Source of the DNA: Danio rerio
Lineage: Eukaryota > Chordata > Actinopteri > Cypriniformes > Danionidae
Length of the DNA stretch: 64,000 nucleotides
Assembly (NCBI RefSeq): GCF_049306965.1
Contig: NC_133193.1
Coordinates: 17,111,001 to 17,175,000, forward strand
Direction of reading: 5' to 3'
Made by a program: the position numbers and the translations under genes. The notes under the pieces were generated by a model. That model searched no databases. It had not been told where the DNA came from and worked only from the letters and a program-made list of their open reading frames with translations. Shown piece by piece: positions 24,054-44,988 of this stretch (its first letter is position 1; every line of letters starts with the position of its first letter).

Positions 24054-24529
24054 CAACTTTTTTTGACTTAGCTCAGATTAAAGAAAAATCATGAAAAGTC
24101 TTCTTTATCTTGGTTCTTTTAATGAACTGGAGAGGTTGATTTAAATCAGTCTGATGAATCCCACACTTAAGTCAGGTAATCAGTCAGAATTAAATTACTC
24201 ATTTTAACATATTTCAGTTTTAAACTTTATTAAAGTTTTAAATGCTTTTGCTGTGTTTCAAGGTTGACGGAGAAATATATCTTTATCAAGTTAAGTAAGC
24301 AGTTACATAATTTGACGCCAAATACTTTTAAATAATCAGTTTCCTTGATGTCAATGTGAAGATTTACTAGAAACACATACTCTAGATCATAAATTATATA
24401 TGACTCAGTTTTTTTTTTTCCTTGTATATCTTACGTAGTTACAATGCTACCTGAGTACCATTAGAGAAAACTTGAATGTCTCTGTATAGTGTAACATTGC
24501 ATATTTTCTTCTTTAGAATCATTCAATCA

Positions 24530-25388
24530 TTTTCTTTTCAGCTTAGACCCTTTATTAATCGGGGGTCGCCACAGCGGAATGAACCACCAACTTATCCAGC
24601 TTATGTTTTATGCAACAGATGCCCTTCCAGCCACAACCCAACACTGTGAAACACCTATACATTCCTGTTCACACACATACAGTTGCAATCAGAATTATTA
24701 AACCCTCTTGAATTTTTTTTTTATATTCCCAAATATAAGACATTTTCACAGTATGTCTGAAAATATTTTTTCCTCTGGAGAAAGTCTTATTTGCTTTTTT
24801 TTTTGGCTAGAATAAAAGCAGTTTTTAATTTTTTTAAAAACATTTTAAGGTCAATAATATTAGCCCCTTTAAGCTATTATAAATAACTTGCTTAATAACC
24901 CTAACCTGCCTAGTTAACCTAATTAAACTAGTTAAGCCTTTGAATGTCACTTTAAGCTGTATAGAAATGTCATGGAAAATATCTAGTGAAATCTTATTTA
25001 CTGTCATCATGGCAAAGATAAAATAAATGAGTGATTAGTAATTATTAAAACTATTATGTTTAGAAATGTGTTGAAAAAAAAATCTTCGCTCTTTTAAACA
25101 GAAATTGGGGAAAGAATAAACGGGGGATGGGGGGGGGGGGGGCTTGGGGGCTAACGATTCAGGAGGTTTAATAATTCTGATTGCAGCTGTACACTATGGC
25201 CAATTTAGCTCATTCAACTTACCTATAGAGCATGTCTTTGCACTAAAAAAACAGAAACCAAAGCACCCGGTGGAAACCCACACAAACACCAGAAGAACAT
25301 GCAAACTCCACACAGAAATGGTAACTGACTTAGCCAGGGCTCGAAACCATCACCTTCTATTGTGCTACCCACTGCGCCACCGTGACAC
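24530..25388 (-). repeat. DANA SINE split by a nested TIR element
   Basis: The DANA 3' half occupies 24535-24679 and the 5' half 25189-25388 (CACTATGGCCAATTTAGCTC to CTACCCACTGCGCCACCGTG). Removing 24680-25188 restores a continuous DANA. Confidence 0.85.
24680..25188. mobile_element. Non-autonomous TIR element nested in a DANA copy
   Basis: The ends CAGTTGCAATCAGAATTATT and AATAATTCTGATTGCAGCTG are inverted copies, and the element is flanked by TA on both sides. The interior has TAGTTAACCTAATTAAACTA and AATATCTAGTGAAATCTTAT. Related copies lie at 26411-26866 and 42770-43030. A poly-G tract (25126-25142) sits near the right end. The TA target suggests mobilisation by a Tc1/mariner-type transposase. 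Confidence 0.8.
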
Positions 25389-25390
25389 CC

Positions 25391-26110
25391 TTCAATAAAA
25401 TCATGTGATTTAAATTAATTAACTAACCAGAAGGAATTGCTCACAACAGCGTGTAGTGCAGCATTTCTTAATCCTGATCCTCGCACCACACCTCACTGCA
25501 GTTTGTATATTTCTCATTTCACAGATGTTTGTTCTAATTCCACAAGTACCCTGTAAATTGGACTCCACAAGATATTCTGCTTTGATTTCAGTTTAAACTG
25601 ATGATATATGTTTTAATCAGAATGGCATATTAGTGTGATATGTGAATTTATATAGTATTTATTTACAGTAGCATAATATGGCACACTCCGTGCTTCTCTA
25701 ACATGCTGCAGGCATTGCTGTTATGCAAATCCGTGAATGAACATTCTGAAATAAAATGTCCTGTTTGTGCTAAAGTAGACGACAATGAAGGAACTAGGAA
25801 ACAAAATTATTCTATAGGCACCTGTCAATCAGAACACAGATCATACACGGCACTCTTCTATTCAACTCGTTACATAAATCAGCACTGTTAAATAACAGAA
25901 ATGTGCAAAATATGCAGATCAGTGGGGCACAAGGATCCGGACTGAGACATAACTAGTGAGTCATTTTTTTAAAAGAATTTGAGAATCACTTTTTAAACTT
26001 GAAAGCTGTCTTAATGTAATGAGGAAATATGTACTGAGTATGTAGTATGTAGCTAATTATAGCATCATTTTACCAGCCATGTTAAATAATTGCTGTGATG
26101 CTGTAATCCC
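25391..26110. other. Spacer upstream of chs1
   Basis: No coding exon is recognised. The stretch is AT-rich and probably contains upstream regulatory sequence of chs1, but no specific site can be assigned with confidence. Confidence 0.4.
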
Positions 26111-26120
26111 TCCCCCTTAG

Positions 26121-26128
26121 TTTAAAAG
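26121..26128 (+). promoter_or_regulatory. Candidate TATA-like box of chs1
   Basis: TTTAAAAG lies about 50 bases before the proposed chs1 start codon. That spacing would place transcription initiation near 26150 with a very short 5'UTR. It is a sequence-context guess only. Confidence 0.35.
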
Positions 26129-26178
26129 ACTCTGATCACAGATGCTGAACGGCATTTTACTGATCTTCAAACATCAAC

Positions 26179-35867
<9,689 letters not shown>

Positions 35868-36385
35868 TACTAATGTTGCGCAATTATAATTGTGTGAATA
35901 TTTATTTAATTTATAAACCTAAATGTTTTGCATGTTGTAATGTAACATATGTTGGTCAAGACATTGTATATGTATTTATTAATTACATAATATACCTGTT
36001 TATTGTCAAGTTTAATGTTATTATAATTAGTATTTAATTAGTAATAATTAATTTAATATAGTTATTATTGAATGTCATGTAAGTGGTGTATGAAGTTACA
36101 AAATAGTCAATACATTTTTTGCATTTTTTCCACATTATTATTTAATATATTTCCATGTTTCTTTATTTAAAGTTAATTAACAATTAATTGACAGTTATAT
36201 GAAAATATATACAATGCTTCATTTTAGATCCGTTCATAAGTTGTGTAGCATATATTTAAATATATTATTATAATCTTTTTTGGTTGTAAAATTTCTTAAT
36301 GTGATTCATGTTGTAACCCAAAAAATTAATCATAAAAGTAAAAACAACATCTGTTCCATCACCGATACAACACACATACTGTACA
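35868..36385 (+). other. Probable chs1 3'UTR and downstream spacer
   Basis: The sequence is AT-rich and follows the chs1 stop codon. I could not pick a polyadenylation signal with confidence. Confidence 0.45.
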
Positions 36386-36389
36386 TTTT

Positions 36390-36947
36390 CCCTCGGCTTA
36401 GTTTCTTTATTCATCAGGGGTCGCCACAGTGGAATGAACAGCCAACTTATCCAGCATATGTTTTACACAGCGGATGCCCTTCCAGCTGCAACCCAGTACT
36501 GAAAACACCCATAGACACTCAATCATACATATACTACGGCAAATCAGTTTATTCAATTCACCTATATCACATATCTTTCACTGTAAAAAATGCAGGGTTC
36601 CACACAATTCATTTTTGTTGTCCCAACACAAATTGATTAAGTTAACTTAACACTTTTACCAAATTTATGTGGATTGAACATAAAAAAATTTTGTTGTCCC
36701 AATGAAATCTAAAGAATTTTGTTGTTTCAGCTTATTTTAATTTGAAGTAGTTTGAACGAGCAAAAAGACGTTTTTTGAGTGTTGGAATGTAGGGGAAACC
36801 TGAGCACACAGAGGAAACCCACGCCAACATGGAGGGAACATGCAAACTCCACATAGAAATGCCAACTGACCCAGCCAGGGCTCGAGCCAGTGACCTTTTT
36901 GCTCTGAGGCGACAGTGCAAACCACTCAGTCACAGTGTCACCCTATG
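36390..36947 (-). repeat. DANA SINE carrying an internal insert
   Basis: The 3' part runs from CTCGGCTTAGTTTCTTTATT to CACATATCTTT near 36577. An insert beginning CACTGTAAAAAATGCAGGGT occupies about 36578-36780 and contains TTGTTGTCCCAACACAAATT. DANA then resumes with GGGGAAACCTGAGCACACAG and ends in the head region (GCTCGAGCCAGTGACC, GCTCTGAGGCGACAGTGC). Confidence 0.8.
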
Positions 36948-37301
36948 AATTATATATTTAATTTTTTGGAGTTATTAATTAAACAAAGACACTTGACCAC
37001 TGTTGATTCTCACGATATATAGGCAAAACCAGACAACAATAGAAATTAAGTTCAACTTTATTTAAATGAGTTTAATGCGAAAAAAAAATAACAAGGAAAA
37101 GGAAGACCCAGGGCATTTTATAATATGTGTTAAATACTACTTGTGAAACTCAGTATACATGATAGTACACTAAAATCAGTCACACAAATACAGCTTGATA
37201 AACATTCATAAAATCTTTCATTTATAAGTAAGACCAGTAGTTAATTTACAGTCAAATATGAGCACATTCAGTCTGATCTGCTAACCATATACACTTAACA
37301 C

Positions 37302-37794
37302 CCCACATAGCAAATGTTTTCTGGTCCAGCACCGGGCCACACAATAACTTTTTCTTCAGCCCAAGTACCGCAAATAATGATGGTCCCGAAGTGGCCCATA
37401 ACTGGTTAAAGACAAGGACCACACATGGGCCATAACCAGCCTGAATCTCAATCAGTTTATTACCCTGAACTGGGCCAAAACAGGTTTATTATTGGTACTG
37501 ATAATCAGCTATAAGTTAACCATATCAACACCACCATTTAACCAGAAACCCCAAAAACTGAGCCATAACCCAGCCTAACGTTACCTAAACAATGTGAACA
37601 ATTGCTACACTGATCTGGGCCACACACCTCCCATCCAAAACTGGCCCAAATGTAGTTTGCCGTCATGCATGCAGTGCCATCATTGCCATGCATGGCCCAC
37701 ATTCAGCTGACATTGTGCATGCCATTGCCAGCAACATTCTAACAGCAGTGCCATAATGAGGCCACATTTGCTCCAAGTCCATTTGCTTTGTGGG
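37302..37794. mobile_element. Non-autonomous TIR element rich in GGCCCA, about 493 bp
   Basis: The termini CCCACATAGCAAATG and CATTTGCTTTGTGGG are inverted with one mismatch. The interior contains repeated GGGCCA/TGGCCC words. The copy at 20630-21350 belongs to the same family. No coding capacity is visible. Confidence 0.75.
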
Positions 37795-37818
37795 ACGATA
37801 GTGTTTGTTAAAGTCATT

Positions 37819-38187
37819 GGTCCCACTTTATATTAAGTGTCCTTAACTACTATGTACTTGTATCAAAAAATAAATACAATCTACTTACTGCGTTCAAAAT
37901 GTATTTGAGTACACTTGTGGTGCTCTTAAGTTGGGATAGAGGGTTGGGTTATGAACAGGTTTGGTGGTATGGGTAGGTTTAAGGGTTGGTTAAGGTGTAA
38001 GGGATGGTCAGCAGTGTATTTACAAATGTAATTACAGAAGATAATTACAGGTGTAGTTACATACAGGTATTATTCATGCATAAGTACACAGTAAATACAT
38101 GTATTTACACAATAAGTACATTGTAACAAACTATTAATTCCTGTGTAAGTACGTATTAGTTAAGGCCACTTAATATAAAGTGGGACC
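37819..38187. mobile_element. hAT-type MITE with perfect 8-bp target duplication
   Basis: The termini GGTCCCACTTTATATTAAGT and ACTTAATATAAAGTGGGACC are perfect inverted repeats. The element is flanked on both sides by AAGTCATT (37811-37818 and 38188-38195), the 8-bp duplication size of hAT transposases. It is 369 bp and non-coding. It lies just downstream of the c1qtnf4 stop codon and may sit in its 3'UTR. Confidence 0.88.
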
Positions 38188-38359
38188 AAGTCATTAATGA
38201 AAGTTATTTGGTATCTTTTATATTATACAGTATTTACATCATGTGTATTAGCACCATGTCACGAAAACTGGCGAAACAGATTTAGTACAAAAACAGAAGG
38301 TTAAAAGTACAGCTATGTCTATGAATTATTCAGTACTGCGGCTGACTTCTCAGTGGTTC

Positions 38360-41300
38360 TCAGGGGAAAGTTCTGTCCATGCCCATATATTGGTGGAAAT
38401 CAGGATAGACCAGAAACCCAGAGAAGGTTGTGTAACGTCCTTGATTGCTGTAAACGGCGAATCCGTCATCCTGCTGACTGTACAGCCAAACGCTGTCTCC
38501 TCTTTTCAATGACAACATCAGACTCTGACTCTGCATCTCTCTTCGTCTCGACAAATCCTCATCAAACACCATGGCCCGAACCTCGCCTCTGCCTGTCATG
38601 AGCTTCACCGAAACCGCCCGACGAGGGTGTTTCCCAACAGTGAACGCAAAGTAATAAGCACCAGGGAAATAGCAGGTGAAATGTCCAGATGTTTTGTTGA
38701 AATGCCCGCCTATGTTAACATACTCAACATCAAACGTAAGAGCTTCTCTTTCACGACGGCCTTTGCTTTCTCCCAGTACTGATGTGGTTCTTGCAACTGA
38801 AAATGCAGAACGCGGTTCCTCGCCAATCCTTCTTCGTCTTTTCCAATCATACTGGGTATCAGTAAAAGGAGGACAGCCTGGAAGATGAAGGTCTGGAGGA
38901 GACAGGTGGTTATTGAGATATCCGACAGATGATGTGGAGTCTGGGTAGACAAGATAACCGCTAAAGGTGATGTATGGTCCGATGTTACTGTAAATAGCAT
39001 AATCTTGATTTTCCTGCAGAAGAAGATAAACTGTATCCATCGGCTTCAGGCTGATCATTATGTTCTGGCTTTGCATCTTCCGTCCGTGGTTTCGGTATCC
39101 ATCATACGCCATGGCCTGCACCTCCAGCCCATTCTTCACCAGCATGACTGACAGTATCTTCTTTGGGAACTTTCCTACTGTAAAGGCGAAGTAATAGGCG
39201 CCAGGCAGGCGGCATCGGAAGGTGCCTGTGTCAGGGTTGAAGTCTTCGCCAATGTTAAGCAAGAGGCGGTCAAAGGTCACAGCTCGCTGACTGGCACCCA
39301 GAACGCTGCTGCTGCGGGTGGCAGAGAAAGCGGAGCGCAGGTTTGGCGTCATCGGGGGAATGTTGAGCGACGTCACACAACTCAGATAAGCCACCAAGCA
39401 CAGCAGATGGGAAATATGTCTGCTTGGTCTGCATGATGTCAAACCAGCTGCTGTAAAAAACAAAATACATTATTGTCATCAAACATTGTCACTTTTTGGT
39501 ATTGCTAAAATTTCAAGCTAAAATAATAATTATTCCCAAATGTGTAATTTTGTCATTAGAATTTGTTAGTGTGTGTTTCCTCCGGGTGCTCCGGTTTCCC
39601 CCACAGTTCAAAGACATGCGCTATAGGTGAATTGGGTAAGCTAAATTATCCGTAGTGGATGTATGTGAATGAGAGTGTATGGGTGTTTCCCAGTGATGGG
39701 TTGCACTGTGCATTCCACTGTGGCAACCCCAGATTAATAAAGGAACTAAGCAAAAAGAAAACATACGAATGAATGAATAATGTTTCAACTAAATTTGTGT
39801 GTAATGTTGAAAGTCAATGTAAGAATGTGTTAGTCAGAGTTAAAATGACCTGCAAAGTTTATTTGATTGAACTTAAAAAATTTAAGGCAGACTTTTATAC
39901 ATTTGGGTGTCTCTGTCAAATTAAATTTACAAAAGTAATTTTATATGCACATATTAAATACAATGATACTTTGTTTAGAATAAGATGCTGTTATTTTGAA
40001 CTTTGTTTTCTACAAATCATTCTTAAAAGGGAAATATTTCCACAGAAATATCAAGCAAAAAAATATTTTTAAAAAGTACTAATAAATGAGCACAGATTGA
40101 TTACATCAGAGCTGTAACAGGCCCGTAGCCAGCCTGGTGAAAAAGTTGGTTCTTTTTTCTCAAAAAGTGGACTTTTTTTTTTGCAGTTATGAGGTTTAGA
40201 TATTCCATTTAGTGACATTTTAAGCATTATGTTTTAGCTGGATTAGCTTGTTGGATGGTCAATGTTTGATGTACCAAAATATTATCTAAAGATTTATAAT
40301 AAAGAAATATGAAAAACAACAGCAACTTATATTTAAAATACAAAGTTATTACATCATATAGCATTAGAAAAAACGTAGTCTTTTGTCATTTGTTAGGCAA
40401 ATAACAAACTGTCCAGCATTCAGCTTTCCTGAGTCCAAATTTTGCCATTTGAACAAAAAACAATAGAAACATAATAATAATAATAATGTAGACTTTCACA
40501 ATTTTTTCTAGCTACTCTTGAAAAATGGGAACATTTATGGATTTTAAAAACAGCCTAATTAAATTAACTTTAATAGGGGTAGCTTTTGCTGTTTTAGATG
40601 TTTTCATTGGTCAATTTTTTTTTTTTTAAGATTTAGAATAAAAGTTAGGCTGCTTGTAAAATGTATTTTTTTTTCTATTTAACAACAGTAGGTCAATAGC
40701 GAAAGTTGACTTCACTTACATCATATTCTGTGTGGTCTTAAACCTTATGGGTTATTTGCGCAATTTATGATGTCTTAGCAGCCAAAATAGGACAAATTAG
40801 AAAATAGTTGCAAAAATTCAGGACAAATGGCAAATTCTGGACATTTGTCAGTGGGTGGTAGGTCTTACAAACCCCGAACCCCCCTGGCTATGGGCCTGTG
40901 TAAAAAACAGAACAGATCTTTCATGTTCTCAGTCTGTTTTGCCTGTTGAGAATCACAATGAGACCCACAATGTAAGGAATACAAGAGTTTAAACAAACAT
41001 TTTCATCTAATCCTAGGTATTTCTCGCTTTCAATCACTCAAACCCCAACTTCAAAGTCCTGCACTTCTGGCATATGGATATGTGTAATGAAGTGGTTAAA
41101 ATGCCATATAACCGTGCTAGGAAGTCAGGTTTAGTGCTGTCAGAATGCATTCTGCCGTTCATATCAAGTGCTCAGTGGAAGCAGAAGTCCCTCTAATTCA
41201 GCTGCCATTGTCTGTTCATGGTGTGCACCGGGTAAAGGCAATAGATTAGACAATGGTTCATCTGCTCCTGTGTGCTGGAACAAAGGCATTTTTGGGAATG

Positions 41301-42337
41301 AGGATTGAAACATGTCAGGGGTGCAGAACTATGGGAGACTTCATGGTCAAGTGAAGAACCGGTCAGTTAACAGATATGGACCATAATAAGGTACATTAAG
41401 GGTCAGTTAGTGAATACAGGGGTCACTGGAGATATTTCCTCTTATTTATGACTTCCTGTAAAAATGACTTACATTGACATGAAGGATTTAAACAAGAAAT
41501 ACTGTAACTACAGTATTATCATTTTGTGATGAGAATATAGATTTGCATGTGAAACAAAAGAAATTATAACTTCACATTTTTTCAATAGTTTCCTTGTGCC
41601 TTTATATAGTTTTATTATTCAATTTCATTACAAATCATTATCTACAGTATATTACATCTTTCTTTTGGGACTTTTAAATTGTATTTGTAGAAATATCAAC
41701 TAAAAATGATTCTTACTTCTGAATAAACAGTGGTGTGTGTGAATAAATGTAAATTAATACAGTTTATAAAGTTAAAGCAATATTATTGCTTGGGTTTATT
41801 TAATAAATGTTTGTGCTCCCTTTGCACAAATAAATAACTATTAATATTTAAAAAGTAATACAATAAATGACATAAATACAATATTAAAAAAAAGATTTCA
41901 AATCCAGGCAATATTCAGACTGGACCAATAAACATAATATGAAAGTCTTTTAAAAGTTTGTCCCAATTTAAAAAAATGACAATTCATATAATATTTTAAA
42001 AAGAGAAACACTGAAAATGAAAATAAACTATTAGCGGAACTAATTAACTACTTAATGCTAATTAGTTAAAACTGCATGATTTATTTTTACAGTATAACAG
42101 TTTTAATAGACAGTAAAACAAAAATATAAATAGTGATTTAGCTACACTTAGCTATCAATAGAAACGTTAATATTAAACAGGTGTCATTAAACTACGACTC
42201 ATTAACTATTAAGTCAAACAAAAAGTAAATTGTCCAAAAATATTTGAGGATGAACCAAAATCAACAACAGTAAGTAATATTATCTTTAGGAATATGTAAG
42301 TTTTCATACCTGGTCTTAGTATTGGCAGAAACTTCAT
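38360..42337 (-). CDS. c1qtnf4: Complement C1q/TNF-related protein 4, two tandem C1q domains, 372 aa
   Basis: Predicted secreted ligand of the C1q/TNF superfamily. The coding exons on the minus strand are 42337-42310 (28 nt, starting ATGAAGTTTCTG, donor CCAG/gtatga) and 39450-38360 (acceptor tttttacag), joined in phase 1. A hydrophobic stretch at about 25-37 (LLCLVAYLSCVTS) is the likely signal sequence, preceded by about 20 residues that include basic positions. C1q domain 1 spans about 49-181 (SAFSATRSS, FRCRLPGAYYFAF, YITFSGYLVYPD) and domain 2 about 223-360 (SAFSVARTT, FTCYFPGAYYFAF, YTTFSGFLVYPD). Two C1q domains without a collagen stalk is the hallmark of CTRP4, and the EMQSQS and LRSAF blocks match the family as I recall it. 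The linker carries WKRRRRIG, a possible proprotein-convertase site. A frame that opens with TTG at 39463 lies in the intron and is not the start. Confidence 0.93.
39568..39779 (+). repeat. DANA SINE 3' part in the c1qtnf4 intron
   Basis: It contains CCGGGTGCTCCGGTTTCCCC, CAAAGACATGCGCTATAGGT and GATTAATAAAGGAACTAAGC, followed by a short GAATGAATGAAT tail. It lies within 130 bases of the c1qtnf4 exon-2 acceptor, antisense to the gene. Confidence 0.88.
40118..40898. mobile_element. TIR element of 781 bp in the c1qtnf4 intron
   Basis: The left end CAGGCCCGTAGCCAGCCTGG and right end CCCCTGGCTATGGGCCTG are inverted with few mismatches. TGTAA flanks both sides (40113-40117 and 40899-40903). The interior has no open frame. 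The termini recall a fish hAT-like family, although a 5-bp duplication is shorter than the usual 8. Confidence 0.7.
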
Positions 42338-42339
42338 AT

Positions 42340-42500
42340 CTCTGATGACCTGCTTCTTTGTGTCCTGTAGGCCTTTGAATGACTCGGTTGGTACACAGCT
42401 GTGAAGAGGTCTAAAACTACAGTGCAGTGCCCCTCAGTTCAAATAAAAGAGGCATTAGAGAGAGAAAGAGAGAGAGCGAGAGACTGAGAGGAAGAGGAAA
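42340..42500 (-). promoter_or_regulatory. c1qtnf4 5'UTR and proximal upstream region with a GA-rich tract
   Basis: The c1qtnf4 transcript should begin in or just beyond this region. 42451-42500 is a GA-rich purine tract on the plus strand (AGAGAGAGAAAGAGAGAGAG). I see no clear TATA box in the correct orientation. Confidence 0.4.
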
Positions 42501-42769
42501 AATAGGAGGCGCTTCATAAACTCATGAATACACCTTTTTTGTGTAAAACTGTTTAAAATAAAGGGCTAGCTTTTCATTTACTATTAAACTATTGTCACAA
42601 TGTATAATAAATACATGCTACTGAATGACCAACATCAAACTGTGGTGTGTGTGATATAAATGCACCAAAATATATTAGCTTTGTTCACTGGGAGATGGAG
42701 AACAAATTTTCCTTTTCAAAAGAGCGTGTAATCATTTATGCCGAGTACTATATATACACAATGCAAAGT

Positions 42770-43030
42770 TGAAGTCAAAGGAAGGTAGTTGAATTATTAG
42801 CCTCCCTTTATTTTTTTCTTCCATTTTTTTTAAAGGAACAAAGATTTTTTTCCACACATTTCTAAACATAATAGTTTTATTGACTCTTTTCTAATAACTG
42901 ATTTCTTTTAGCTTTGCCATGATGACAGTAAATAATATTTTACTAGATATTTTCAAGACGCTGGTATTAGTTTATAGTGACATTTAGAGGCTTTAGTTAA
43001 CTAGGCTTACTGTAACTTATTTAAGTGTGT
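42770..43030. repeat. Partial copy of the TCAGAATTATTAG TIR element
   Basis: It shares TCTAATAACTGATTTCTTTT, GACAGTAAATAATATTTTAC and GACATTTAGAGGCTTTAGTT with the family seen at 24680-25188 and 26411-26866. Only the left half is present. Confidence 0.7.
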
Positions 43031-43194
43031 CTGTTTGCACTGGTTTGCACCTACAGTACATTGTGAGAATACATCTCCATATTTTTGTGTGTATATGGGT
43101 GTCCATGCTCCCTACGCTATGAGGGCATCTAAATGTCCTCACAATTAAAATAGCAAAATAAACACTCTAAACAAAGTTTAAATAAAAATTTAAA

Positions 43195-43395
43195 CAGATA
43201 TAGGTCACCACTGGCTTGCTTGGTTTTGCGACTTGTGGAGCTGCGCATCAAAGGATTTGCTCTACAGTGTTTGGACTTTCAGCAGTGAAAATTAACCACA
43301 CTGAACTAAACTAACTGAAATTCAACTCTGAAACAATCTACATTGTAAAAGTGCTATAGAAATAGAGATGAATTGAATTGAACTGAACTGAATAT
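43195..43395 (+). repeat. 3' part of a LINE-mobilised SINE or LINE tail
   Basis: TCTACAGTGTTTGGACTTTC, AGCAGTGAAAATTAACCACA and the terminal AATCTACATTGTAAAAGTGC, followed by CTATAGAAATA and (GAATT)-like repeats, form a 3' tail typical of L2/CR1-type retroposition in zebrafish. The family is not named with certainty. Confidence 0.5.
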
Positions 43396-43399
43396 GCAG

Positions 43400-44635
43400 A
43401 TGTTCAATAATACAATAGAGCCTGATGACCATCCAAATTGATATCGTGGGTACTTAAAAAAATACTTGAAAAATAATCTATTATTTAAACTTTTAGAGAG
43501 CATTTTAAGATTACCATTGTGCAGTAAGTGCTCATCACAGCAGCAAATGTTTGGAGATTTAATTGGTTAGTAGTTCATATATGAACATTTCTGCATGCTA
43601 ATTTGGCCTAGGGCATAGTAAAAATATTGATTGAAAATTAACTAATTAACGCAAAGTAATTAATTAATTGATTAAACAAACTCTTTATAGGGTTATTGTA
43701 TGTTAATACTGTGAATAAAGGCTTCAATAGGCTTAAAAATTAATTTGTTAAACTAAACTCAAAGTGAAAACAAAAGCTTTTATCTTAGGTGATCCTAATT
43801 TCTTAATGTCTAATAATATATTAGAAATTGTAGTTGTAAACTAATTACCAGTCATAAATGTTATACGAAATGGAGTTACTAACTAATATAATTAAGTTTT
43901 ATAAACATAGAAACTGAAATAAATGTAATTATATCTCACTGTTGATTTTAATCCATTCAAATCAAACATTAACTCATGTTGCTGCTAATTTTACTCATAA
44001 TATTCCTAATATTACCAACATTTACTCATGCTGTGACATTATTCTAAAGTTTCACCTTTTGCACTTTATCATCCTTTTGCAATTTAATTTGAGTATTTAA
44101 TACTGTGCTCCATTGTTTTTTAGGGTTGTAAAAGCATCAGCAGTTAATCACAACAAAACAATTTTTTAGCGGCATAAGCAAAAGTGCAGAAATTTTTCTG
44201 AGTTTTAGGTTTTGGGATAGGTTTAGGTTCAGGGTACAGACTGGTGGTTAACTCAATAACTCCAACGGAATGTCCTCATTAAAAGCTCTCTCCCTCTCCC
44301 TCTCCCTCTCCCTCTCGTGTGTTTTGAAAATTTAACATCTTAACTCCTGATAACTCCTTTTTTTTTCAACACATCCCATAATTTCTAAAATAACAGCCTC
44401 TACCAAATGGTAGATATCTCGATTTAAGGTAAAAGTAGCAGAATTAATACATATACTATGGAAAATCTAAAAAAAATATGAAGTGCAAGACCAATTTATT
44501 TAAAAACATAACAAAAATAAGACATTTTTGAATACTAAATCATCTTTTTTTATACCATAAAATATTTTAGCTTTTAATTTAGCACAGTAATTTACATGTT
44601 TTGTTGTTGTTGTTTTATTTACAATGACACTAAAA
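43400..44635. other. Spacer between c1qtnf4 and ube2n
   Basis: The stretch is AT-rich with no coding exon. A short CTCCCT microsatellite lies at about 44285-44315. Confidence 0.5.
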
Positions 44636-44639
44636 TCAA

Positions 44640-44988
44640 GGGCGAAGCAGTGGCACATTAGGTAGTGCTGTCGCCTAAAAGCAAGAAGGTCGCTGGTTCG
44701 AGCCTCGGCTCAGTTGGCGTTTCTGTGTGGAGTTTGCATGTTCTTCCTGGGTTTCCTCCGGGTGCTTCGGTTCCCCCCACAGTCCAAAGACAAGCAGTAC
44801 AGGTGAATTGGGTAAGCTAAATTGTCCATAGTGTGTGTGAATGTGAGTGTGGATGTTACCCAGAGATGGGTTGCGGCTGGAAGGGGATCCGCTGCGTAAA
44901 AAACTTGCTGGATAAGTTGGCGGTTCATTCCACTGTGGCGACCCCAGATTAATAAAGGGACTAAGTTGACAAGAAAATGAAGATGAAC
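44640..44988 (+). repeat. Full-length DANA SINE
   Basis: A tRNA-like head (GGGCGAAGCAGTGGCACATT, AAGAAGGTCGCTGGTTCGAG) is followed by the full DANA body and an ATTAATAAAGGGACTAAGTT end with a GACAAGAAAATGAAGATGAA tail. It is one of the two most complete copies in the window. Confidence 0.92.

Noticed and set aside
39451-39463. A TTG start for c1qtnf4 at 39463
   Set aside because: The bases 39451-39463 are the polypyrimidine tract and acceptor of an intron. The coding frame joins an upstream exon with ATG at 42337.
44640-44720. A possible tRNA gene, given A-box and B-box like words
   Set aside because: The sequence is the tRNA-derived head of a DANA SINE and is followed by the SINE body. No cloverleaf acceptor stem closes.
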